In this document: one piece after another, positions 52,461 to 59,717 of the stretch
Numbering within the stretch: the first letter of the stretch is position 1
How the letters are laid out: the number at the start of each line of letters is the position of its first letter
NCBI RefSeq assembly: GCF_932526225.1
Contig: NC_064048.1
Coordinates: forward strand, 9,698,515 to 9,758,514
From: Nematostella vectensis
Lineage: Eukaryota > Cnidaria > Anthozoa > Actiniaria > Edwardsiidae
Direction of reading: 5' to 3'
DNA length: 60,000 nucleotides
Made by a program: the position numbers and the translations under genes
Notes under the pieces: model-generated
What the model was told of the DNA's origin: nothing
What the model saw: only the letters and a program-made list of their open reading frames with translations
The model's database searches: none

Positions 52461-53448
52461 TAACGAAAGCAGGTTATCAAAAATATACTATTCCACCGAT
52501 GGATACTGGAAAGGGTATTCAGCTATTTCTAAGTTAGCTAGTGTCGCTAAAGTCAGTGAAGCCGAGGCTAAGAGGTGGTTTGAAAAACAGGCGTTGTGGC
52601 AGATCTATCTCCCAGCTCCAAAGTATGTCCCCAGACCGCATTGGACTGTGAATAAACCTAATCAGATTCACCAAGCCGATCTGTTGTTTATGCCCCACGA
52701 TAACGTAGGCAGAAAAACCTACCGTTACGCGTTGGTCGTGATTGATATTGCCTCGAGATATAAAGATGCAGAAGCACTGACTACCAAGGATTCGAGTGGA
52801 ATTGCTAAAGGGTTTGAAAAGATATACTCCAGAAAACTTAAATGGCCTCATACGGTGATTGTCGATCCGGGGACAGAATTTAGGGGAGAGGTAACGAAGA
52901 TTATGAAAAAGAAGGGTGTCACCATCCAGCGAAGCGAGGCTGGGAACCATCGCGCACAGGCTTTTGTCGAACGCGCCAATAGAACACTGGCGGAGAGGTT
53001 GTTTTCTCATCAGTATGCTCAAGAAATGATTAGCGATGATCGGTCCAGAGTTTGGGTGAAACGATTGCCAGATGTTTTGAAAACTCTGAATAGTCAACCC
53101 ATAAGAATTACTGGCAAAGAGCCTGCAAAATCTATTGGTTTGAAAGAGGTTGATATTGATCCTCCAACGTATAAGCGGCCTGTTGGACTTGATGAAGTTA
53201 GACTACCACCAGGGGTTAGAGTTAGATATCTATTAGCTCCTGGAGAAGAGGAAGGAGGTGAACGCAGACGAGCCACAGATCCTATTTGGAGTTTAAAAGT
53301 GTTTGATCTATCACGCAGTGTTGTTTCAGTTGGACAGCCTGTGTTGTACTACCTCTCCGAAGGCGCTCCAAGGAGGTCGTTCGTTAGGGAAGAACTTCAA
53401 GTCGTCCCTGAAGATACTGAGCCACCACCTAATAGCGTTCTGAAATGA
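52456..53448 (+). CDS. Retroviral-type DD35E integrase, 330 aa
   Basis: Inserts the linear element into host DNA and makes the target-site duplication. An rve-type catalytic core is present with D75 (HQADLLFMPH), D137 (IVDPGTEF) and E172 (AFVERANRTL), with 34 residues between the second and third, the classical DD35E spacing. No N-terminal HHCC zinc finger is visible; instead there is a short helical N-terminus. The C-terminal 90 residues (PVLYYLSEGAPRRSFVREEL) resemble the SH3/chromo-like tail of Polinton and Ty3-type integrases. The gene is complete. Its last 52 bases overlap the 3' end of the polymerase gene on the other strand. Confidence 0.95.
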   Translation: MSNESRLSKIYYSTDGYWKGYSAISKLASVAKVSEAEAKRWFEKQALWQIYLPAPKYVPRPHWTVNKPNQIHQADLLFMPHDNVGRKTYRYALVVIDIASRYKDAEALTTKDSSGIAKGFEKIYSRKLKWPHTVIVDPGTEFRGEVTKIMKKKGVTIQRSEAGNHRAQAFVERANRTLAERLFSHQYAQEMISDDRSRVWVKRLPDVLKTLNSQPIRITGKEPAKSIGLKEVDIDPPTYKRPVGLDEVRLPPGVRVRYLLAPGEEEGGERRRATDPIWSLKVFDLSRSVVSVGQPVLYYLSEGAPRRSFVREELQVVPEDTEPPPNSVLK

Positions 53449-56400
53449 CCGTGAGCGAAGGTGTGAATACCATCATCACAGATGACCCGTTTATCATCCT
53501 CATGAGATAGAGCGACCTTGTTCACCGTTTCAGTGTAAACATCATGCTTATGACTTCTGATGACATTCATAAGTCTCATCTGAGGTTTCTTACCAAATAA
53601 GCAATCCTTGTAGTCATCGAAACCGATGCTCTTCTTGACGACTGCTCTCTTGACGCCCTTGCATTTCTTTTCTTCTTTACCTTCATCCATCTTGTACGAG
53701 TAAAGTTTGGCCCTCAGTCCTACAAATTCTGTGATTTGCTGACCCCCAGCCTCATCTTTAAACATTCCGATGACTTTCTTGTTCACACCCACCTCAATAC
53801 CAGATGGGTGACCCTTCGGAAAGTTGCTGGTGTCGAACATGGACCTCACATCCCCGCTGATGTCCTTGTAAAAGTCTTTCGTCTCGATCTCATACATCAG
53901 GCTGTCAGTATCAGTGAATAAGAGCTTTGCATCCTCGCCGTACTTAGGCTTGACGAAGTTGTAGTGGAAATCGTACATGAGCGTCTTACTCAGGTCCAGA
54001 ATGGACATGCCCAAGTAGACAGGCTTGTTGAAGATCAGCTTTGTCTTCTTCATGTGGATGGCGGCTAGATTCTCGCAAAAGATGGTGCGATGTTGATAGT
54101 TCGGCTTTGATATGAGCTTCTTGGCCTGCTTCTCGTCCGTCACCAACCGAATGTCCACCCTGTTCCTAATGTTCTCCATAGTCTTACCAAAGACGGAGTT
54201 GTTCATTAACTTGAAAAAATCTTTCTCAAAATCGTTTGTCGCCTTGGCTCTCAGATCGGTGTTCAAGTCAATGTAGGGCTCCAGCCAAGCAGACTCCTCA
54301 AAAGTGACACCCCTGTGAATCTTGGTGACTTTTAGCCCAAAACTCACGTAAAGTCTCAGAGTCTCATGGTGGATAACGTACTTTGTCTTGTCGTTAAGGT
54401 TGGGGACCAACTTGTCCACATTGCCTAGCCCGATAGATTCCGGGGCTAGTGGGTAATCGTTGTGTAAGTCATGTAGGTGGTGAGGGTACTCCAAGTCAAC
54501 CTCCAGAATGCATGGGCGGTCTCTCCAACCTGACAGCTCTTGGTCACCCATCCACCTGAAACCGTGAGTCGGTAAAGGGTTGCTCATCGCCCAGCCATAC
54601 AAATTGTTAGCATCAAGGTAGGTGATATATTTTGTGGGTAGGTCAGGGTCATACTCCTTCATGTAAGGGTTATTTGCCTCCCCATGTCTGTTGCTTATCA
54701 TGGAGACACCCCCACGGACGCCCTTCTCAATCATGAGCAACATGTCATAGTCCGTCAGAAGCTCTAGCCTCACCTTGGTGGTCTTCAAGGCTGCATCCCA
54801 AGCCAGCCCTGGCGCTGTGTAGTACCAAGCGGGGTCCAGACCGTAATTCTTGAGACAAACGTCCCTAAAGTTCTCGAAAACGTCAGCTAAAAGCAACACA
54901 TCCGACTCTAGGTACAGATTGTGGTAATCCCTCATGGTCCCCATCCCAAAGACCTCCCACACTCTCCGCGCGTGCAGGTGATCCTCCTCCGATATGTCGG
55001 TGTCGTTGAGTTTGGAGTGGAATGCCTCTCTCTGTGGGAGCTGTGTTGCGTCGAGCTTGCTAAAGCCGTCGAACCAGTCGTAAGGGAAAACACCCTTCCT
55101 CAACAACAGCTGGAGCTCCTCCCCCTCATAGTACTCCGCCAGGTTTTTGAAGCACTCCCTTGACATATTACCCACTAGACTGTCGAGACTGGCCGACATA
55201 AACCTGAAACTGTCGATAAATCTGATATCACGTTTAACATCAATCTTGTTGCCCTCCTTGTTCGTGAAACTGTCGACTACAATCTGTTTTGTGAAAGAAA
55301 TATACTTTTCCTCGTTATTAGGTATACAGTTTATTTTACCTTCCGATGTACCAAGGTTCTTGATAAATAGATGGCTGTCGTACCCAGACAGATTGTGAAA
55401 GATAACAGGAAAGAACTTTGGAATTTTGTGATCTAAGTTGCATGCGTTGTGAGCAGCACCTCTGTACTTTCCGGTGAGGTGGCAATGGTCCAAAACCTTG
55501 TCTTCCCCTAATTCACCCTCACAGATGTGGCAGTGAGTGGCGTCGTTATAGGCGATTTTGTCCTTCGGAGTCATTTTCACCTTCTTAGGGAACCTGAACT
55601 TATCGTAAATTTTCTTAATGTCTGACTCCAAAGACTCTACGAAAAGCTGTGGGATATCTTCGTCTGGAGATTCAGCTGTGTATCGTACAAGCTCGGATAG
55701 GGATATATCTCCGTCGAAACACTTGATGAGATAGCAGAAACCAGACGGTTTGTGTTTCTGGTATTGCTTAGTGAAGCTTTTACTCCCATCTGGGGAGCAA
55801 GTGTCTATATTCTCTGTGAAGCTCTCAAAGTCGGCATAGACAACAAAGGGGACACGCATTTTTCTGTTGTAGTTTTTGAATTTAATGTGGGGTAGATTTC
55901 CATCCTTATCTATCTTAGGCATCTCTATTCCAACCGCTTCATGATTGCCGCAGCATTCAGAATGTTTTTCTAATGATTGTTTGCACCGAAACGAGTTCAG
56001 ACATCTACAGCATAAAAAACGAGTATGATGAAACTCATCAATTTGAGTAGATACTAATCTCATCATATTCTTTATCCAGCAGTAATGATTCGTCTCATCA
56101 TCCGAGATGAGAAGTAAGTTGATTGCATTATCTGGATCCTTCTCACTGATTCTCAATGGATATATTTTGGTTTCGTATCCAAACACATCAACCGTATACT
56201 GGTTCTGTTTCTCGAACTTGTCAATCTGTTTTAGTGAGATGGGGAACTCTATCCCTGACCAGTCGAATTTCTCAGAGTTCTCTATCATTTGTTTACTGAG
56301 CCTTTGAGGATCTTTCTCCCTAGGATACACAGCAGAGGTTACTGCCCACTTGAAACATTCGTGATCATTCTCGTTCTTAACATTGATGATCGCCTTCTTA

Positions 56401-57323
56401 GACGCTAGTTTCGGCGGCAGCGGAATATAGGAAGACCCAGAAAGCGGTTCAAAGGGATCTATGTTGATGTCAAAGTATTCCACTTGGTCAAACTGCCATC
56501 CGGAGCCTTGCTTCTGGAACAGCTCAACTAATCCGAGTAAATAATTTGTCATCGTATCGAACAAATCAGAGAGATCAGTCGACTCTGTCACAATCTCGGG
56601 CTTTTCTGTATGAAAATATCCCAGTTCTTCTTCGATCTGAGCTGTAGCCGGATCCTCTTTTATAAACCCGCAAGTAAAGATAAACTTCACTTTGATAGGC
56701 TTTTTTTGTTGACTGATGAGCTCTAAGACTTTCGGTTTGATTCTGGCGATGAATGTCTTGGGGTCGTAACCTCTCTGCCCGGCTATTCCGTGGGTTTTAA
56801 GATACCCCTTCAACGCCGTCTGTTGTTCCTTGGGTGTGAAGCGATCTTCCACCTCCTCGTGTAGACGCTTAATCCTCTCCTTCAGACGTTCGACCCGTTT
56901 ATCTGCAGCCTCTTTGACGGTCTTTTTGATGGGCTCAGGGACATAAGATAGTATCCAATCCGCAAACTTGTCTAACTCGCTCTTGATCAAGTTGGCCGCC
57001 CTGTTTGCAAAGTGCTTGAGTGATTGGACGCGGGAACTCCGTGGGGGTTGGGAGGGTTTTAGAATAGGGACATTAATCTCAGGTATCGGGCCGTCGAGAA
57101 TACTCTCCGACGTGTTGGACGGGGTAATGCGGGGTGGTCGTGGCAGCCCTTTGACAAGTTTGGGTAAAGGAACCCGTCGGGGTGGTGGTGGTGGTGACGT
57201 GCTGGTCAGCGCCCCGACGAGCTCGTCTCTCCGCATCCAGTAATATCTTGGGATACCCCGCTCCTTGGCGAGGGCTTTCAGATCTTTCACCTTCAGGTTC
57301 TCCATTTCTATCAAACCAGCCAT
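53397..57323 (-). CDS. Protein-primed DNA polymerase B, 1308 aa
   Basis: Replicates the linear element from its ends. N-terminal SAP-like segment (KVKDLKALAKERGIPRYYWM, about 11-40), Pro-rich linker, then a long region probably including the terminal-protein part. The exonuclease motif is VVYADFESF (about 490). A Zn-containing endonuclease VII-like insert follows (CHICEGELG ... LDHCHLTGKYRGAAH, about 596-628), then HNLSGYDSHLF. Polymerase motifs: YLDANNLYGWAM (about 897-908), KLMNNSVFGKTMENI (about 1036) and LLFTDTDSLMYEI (about 1131-1143, catalytic DTD). The length is normal for Polintons, with no frame break. Promoter box at 57321-57340, at the inner edge of the right TIR. It is convergent with and overlaps the integrase by 52 bp. 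Confidence 0.95.
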   Translation of the reverse strand: MAGLIEMENLKVKDLKALAKERGIPRYYWMRRDELVGALTSTSPPPPPRRVPLPKLVKGLPRPPRITPSNTSESILDGPIPEINVPILKPSQPPRSSRVQSLKHFANRAANLIKSELDKFADWILSYVPEPIKKTVKEAADKRVERLKERIKRLHEEVEDRFTPKEQQTALKGYLKTHGIAGQRGYDPKTFIARIKPKVLELISQQKKPIKVKFIFTCGFIKEDPATAQIEEELGYFHTEKPEIVTESTDLSDLFDTMTNYLLGLVELFQKQGSGWQFDQVEYFDINIDPFEPLSGSSYIPLPPKLASKKAIINVKNENDHECFKWAVTSAVYPREKDPQRLSKQMIENSEKFDWSGIEFPISLKQIDKFEKQNQYTVDVFGYETKIYPLRISEKDPDNAINLLLISDDETNHYCWIKNMMRLVSTQIDEFHHTRFLCCRCLNSFRCKQSLEKHSECCGNHEAVGIEMPKIDKDGNLPHIKFKNYNRKMRVPFVVYADFESFTENIDTCSPDGSKSFTKQYQKHKPSGFCYLIKCFDGDISLSELVRYTAESPDEDIPQLFVESLESDIKKIYDKFRFPKKVKMTPKDKIAYNDATHCHICEGELGEDKVLDHCHLTGKYRGAAHNACNLDHKIPKFFPVIFHNLSGYDSHLFIKNLGTSEGKINCIPNNEEKYISFTKQIVVDSFTNKEGNKIDVKRDIRFIDSFRFMSASLDSLVGNMSRECFKNLAEYYEGEELQLLLRKGVFPYDWFDGFSKLDATQLPQREAFHSKLNDTDISEEDHLHARRVWEVFGMGTMRDYHNLYLESDVLLLADVFENFRDVCLKNYGLDPAWYYTAPGLAWDAALKTTKVRLELLTDYDMLLMIEKGVRGGVSMISNRHGEANNPYMKEYDPDLPTKYITYLDANNLYGWAMSNPLPTHGFRWMGDQELSGWRDRPCILEVDLEYPHHLHDLHNDYPLAPESIGLGNVDKLVPNLNDKTKYVIHHETLRLYVSFGLKVTKIHRGVTFEESAWLEPYIDLNTDLRAKATNDFEKDFFKLMNNSVFGKTMENIRNRVDIRLVTDEKQAKKLISKPNYQHRTIFCENLAAIHMKKTKLIFNKPVYLGMSILDLSKTLMYDFHYNFVKPKYGEDAKLLFTDTDSLMYEIETKDFYKDISGDVRSMFDTSNFPKGHPSGIEVGVNKKVIGMFKDEAGGQQITEFVGLRAKLYSYKMDEGKEEKKCKGVKRAVVKKSIGFDDYKDCLFGKKPQMRLMNVIRSHKHDVYTETVNKVALSHEDDKRVICDDGIHTFAHGHFRTLLGGGSVSSGTT

Positions 57324-57340
57324 GTCTTTAAACCACTTTT
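57321..57340 (-). promoter_or_regulatory. AAAAGTGGTTTAAAGACATG box of polymerase B
   Basis: Same 20 bases as before the TFIIB-like gene, including the ATG, here used in frame. The homology extends into the TIR-edge sequence. Confidence 0.75.
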
Positions 57341-57363
57341 CAAAAGCTTTTTTAGATGTGAAG

Positions 57364-57395
57364 CTGAGAGGCTAGCCTCCCGAGCTCCCTCTAGG
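57364..57395. repeat. Dispersed palindromic repeat, copy H (right TIR edge)
   Basis: CTGAGAGGCTAGCCTCCCGA then GCTCCCTCTAGG, the fullest copy. Matches E (protein coding) and B. Confidence 0.8.
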
Positions 57396-57401
57396 TGCGA
57401 C

Positions 57402-57888
57402 ACGTGACAAAGTGATTGACAGGTGGGCTTGACCGTCACGTGACAAAATGATTGACAGGTTTTTGACAAGATGATTGACAGGTTTTTTACAAAATGATTG
57501 ACAGGTGGGCGTGGCTATCACGTGACAAAGTGATTGACAGGTGGGCGTGGCTATCACGTGACAAAGTGATTGACTGGTGGGCGTGGCTATCACATGACAA
57601 AGTGATTGACAAGTTTTTGACAAGATGATTGACAGGTTTTTTACAAAATGATTGACAGGTGGGCGTGGCTATCACGTGACAAAGTGATTGACAGGTGGGC
57701 GTGGCTATCACGTGACAAAGTGATTGACTGGTGGGCGTGGCTATCACATGACAAAGTGATTGACAAGTTTTTGACAAGATGATTGACAGGTTTTTTACAA
57801 AATGATTGACAGGTTTTTTACAAAGTGATTGACAGGTGGGCTTGGCTATCACGTGACAAAGTGATTGACAGGTGGGCGTGGTCGTGTA
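57402..57888. repeat. Tandem TGATTGACAG array, right TIR
   Basis: Sixteen units of AAAGTGATTGACAGGTGGGC or ATGATTGACAGGTTTTT type; twelve keep TGATTGACAG exactly. A block of about 150 bp is itself duplicated, which explains why this TIR is longer than the left one. Confidence 0.9.
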
Positions 57889-58021
57889 GGAGATCTCTGG
57901 CAAACTCGCGCATGCGCAGGTCGCGGGGCTTGGCGGAGGTGCGCGGAGACTTTCGCGCCATTTTGGAATGAAATTTGGGATGATGAAAAAGTTGCGCCAG
58001 CTGCGCCATTTCCCTACTACT

Positions 58022-58026
58022 AGTGA
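58022..58026. repeat. Target-site duplication AGTGA, right
   Basis: Directly follows the terminal ACTACT; identical to 41433-41437. Removing the element restores TTATAAGTGATCATACG. Confidence 0.8.
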
Positions 58027-58128
58027 TCATACGATTCGTAATTGCGCTCGTGTGCTTTAAATAGAGTCTCAAATTCGCCCTACGGGCTCGTGCAATTTAT
58101 TATACTTTTTGAAAAATTACACTTGAAC

Positions 58129-58150
58129 TAAGAAGTCACGTGACTTCTTA
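58129..58150. other. 22-bp perfect palindrome with CACGTG centre
   Basis: TAAGAAGTCAC joined to GTGACTTCTTA, in the right part of the TA-flanked transposon. It could bind bHLH-type proteins; role unknown. Confidence 0.5.
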
Positions 58151-58198
58151 TTTCCAGTCGCCTCTTCCAGAAGACGAAGTCGTACTGTGAAGTAAAAC

Positions 58199-58280
58199 AA
58201 AACAAAGCCCGCTTAATACGGACACCCCGATGATACGGAGACTTATGAAAGTCTCGAGGGTGTCCGGGGTTCCACTGTAT
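58199..58280. repeat. Tc1/mariner (pogo/Tigger-like) terminal sequence
   Basis: Sequence ends GGGGTTCCACTG followed by TA, and contains CCGCTTAATACGGACACCCC and GAGGGTGTCCGG. This is typical of pogo/Tigger-like ends (CAGTGGAACCCC on the minus strand). The partner end was not identified, so it is probably a fragment. Confidence 0.45.
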
Positions 58281-58763
58281 TTATATTTTTAGAAGAGTTT
58301 TATTCATTTAATTTGTCAAATGTTGTTTATTACTTTTTCTGTTTTTGTTTAATTTCTATTGTTTTATAAGCCGCTTTAAAACTATGCGTTTTAGAAATGT
58401 CATGCATAACTTAACAGTGCTTCAAATTCGGATAATTTTAATACAATTAATTTTAAATGTTGAAAAAAAATCGCAGAATATCCAAAGGTCGACCCATGCG
58501 TATCAAATTCTTTTGCACTAGGTTCTTTTCTCAAGCCGGAACGAACTCGCCTAATACGATATCATGGAAAATCGTAGAACATCGCAAACGAGCTATTCAT
58601 GTCTTTTGCGTCGTTGCGATATTCAAAGATATCTTTGAATTTCACAAGTGTGATCTCGCACCTTTTTATCTTCATTTGGATTTATTGCGATTTTCTGAGA
58701 TATTCCAGGATATCACAGAAACTCGACTATTATCGCAAAAAGTGAATTTTCATTTCGCACGGG

Positions 58764-59580
58764 TACTTGCCATTTACTGTGTACCAAGTGCTGGGAGGTT
58801 GTGTTGAAGTACTTGCCATTTACTATGTACCAAGTGCTGGGAGGTTGTGTTGAAGTACTTACCATTTGGGCACGAAGTTCTAACATGCTTCAATTGCATT
58901 TACTGTGTACCAAGTGCTCGGAGGTTGTGTTGAAGTACTTACCATTTGGGCACGAAGTTCTAACATGCTTCAATTGCATTTACTGTGTACCAAGTGCTCG
59001 GAGGTTGTGTTGAAGTACTTACCATTTGGGCACGAAGTTCTAACATGCTTCAATTGCATTTACTGTGTACCAAGTGCTCGGAGGTTGTGTTGAAGTACTT
59101 ACCATTTGGGCACGAAGTTCTAACATGCTTCAATTGCATTTACTGTGTACCAAGTGCTCGGAGGTTGTGTTGAAGTACTTACCATTTACTGTGTACCAAT
59201 TGCTGGGAGGTTGTGTTGAAGTACTTGCCATTTACTGTGTACCAAGTGCTGGGAGGTTGTGTTGAAGTACTTGCCATTTACCAGTAGCGGATTTAGGGAG
59301 GGGTTAGGGGGTTTAAACCCCCCTTCCCCCTTTGGACGTTCAGAAAGCCATATGTAATCTGTCTGTCTGTCTATGTAACAAACAAACAAATTACCCACTC
59401 CCACCTTTGTCACTCAGCGAACCCCCCCATCCCCCTTTTAGCGAAAAGCTAGATCTTCCCCTCATTTACTGTGTACCAAGTGCTAGGAGGTTGTGTTGAA
59501 ATACTTACCATTGGGCACAAAGTACTGACGTGCTTCACTTGCATTTACTGTGTAGCAATTGCTCGGAGGTTGTGTTGGAG
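58764..59580. repeat. Exon-derived minisatellite, right half
   Basis: Continuation of 35452-35860. It includes four regular 80-bp units (TTACCATTTGGGCAC at about 58860, 58940, 59020 and 59100) and 47-bp units. On the minus strand each 80-bp unit repeats CCCAAATGGTAAGTACTTCA, an exon end plus splice donor. It is interrupted by the 181-bp insertion 59282-59462. Confidence 0.85.
59282..59462. mobile_element. 181-bp insertion with CATTTAC target duplication
   Basis: Starts CAGTAGCGGATTTAGGGAGG; flanked by CATTTAC at 59275-59281 and 59463-59469. The start resembles the CAGTGGCGGATC element at 25093. It contains G/C-runs and a TCTG repeat and has no coding capacity. Confidence 0.6.
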
Positions 59581-59587
59581 TACTTAC

Positions 59588-59717
59588 CATTTGGGCACGA
59601 AGTATTGTGCTGCTTCCAGCCGGGGCAGCAAAACACTTTGGTGACAATGTTAATTCTGTAGAGTGTACGGTAAGCGGTACCGTAGTATGTCCTATATAAA
59701 GAAATTGATCCATGTGA
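59588..59717 (-). CDS. EMI-domain exon of a secreted protein
   Basis: Exon with acceptor ACACAG and donor CCAAATG/GTAAGTAC (130 bp, phase 0 to 1). It encodes LYRTYYGTAYRTLYRINIVT followed by KVFCCPGWKQHNTSCPN: the repeated YRT pattern and the CCPGW motif mark the end of an EMI domain (emilin/multimerin type). Its phase fits the first EGF exon at 34968, and EMI-EGF order is common, so both most likely belong to one gene whose intron holds the transposon and the Polinton. Upstream exons (signal peptide, start of EMI) lie beyond the window. Confidence 0.7.

Larger units (their letters stand above)
41438..58021. mobile_element. Polinton/Maverick (adintovirus-like) element, 16,584 bp, apparently intact
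   Basis: Begins AGTAGTAGGG and ends CCCTACTACT, with inverted repeats of about 400 bp (left) and 660 bp (right) and a 5-bp target duplication (AGTGA). The ends agree with the AG...CT termini known for Polintons, whose duplications are usually 6 bp. It carries the Polinton hallmark set: protein-primed DNA polymerase B, retroviral-type integrase, A32-like packaging ATPase and double-jelly-roll capsid protein. Smaller proteins of the type seen in cnidarian Polintons are also present. All 14 genes are open and tightly packed. The plus-strand module at the left end (TFIIB-like, ankyrin, Cys/His repeats) is not part of the usual core. It inserted into a 6.3-kb transposon inside an intron of a host gene. 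Confidence 0.95.
57364..58021. repeat. Polinton terminal inverted repeat, right
   Basis: Mirror of 41438-41838, extended by extra internal repeat units. The outer 130 bp agree closely with the left end (CGCGCATGCGCAGGTCGCGG, GTTGCGCCAGCTGCGCCA, CCCTACTACT). Confidence 0.9.
35861..58763. mobile_element. TA-flanked transposon with CCCGTGCGAAATGAAA inverted ends, split by a Polinton
   Basis: The left end CCCGTGCGAAATGAAA (35861-35876) is mirrored exactly by the right end at 58748-58763. The similarity continues imperfectly inward (TTTCTGTAATATCC versus TTTCTGTGATATCC), and both sub-terminal regions are rich in GATATTC/GGAATATCC motifs. The ends are flanked by TA, and the flanking array would read AAGTACTTGCC if rejoined, so the insertion site is a minisatellite unit. 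Without the nested Polinton the element is about 6.3 kb. The only gene found inside is the BEN-like one (36622-40583); no transposase was recognised. Superfamily unknown; several TA-targeting groups are possible. Confidence 0.75.

Noticed and set aside
52534-53097. 187-residue minus-strand ORF opposite the integrase
   Set aside because: Shadow of the well-supported DD35E integrase frame.
57372-58072. Minus-strand ORFs of 83-138 residues in the right TIR
   Set aside because: Same TIR array in translation; no equivalent conserved protein and no promoter box.
58801-59265. Repeated ORFs with VPSAGRLC / QVLGGCVEVL peptides
   Set aside because: Products of the 80-bp minisatellite on the wrong strand; the meaningful strand is minus, where the unit carries an exon end and a donor.
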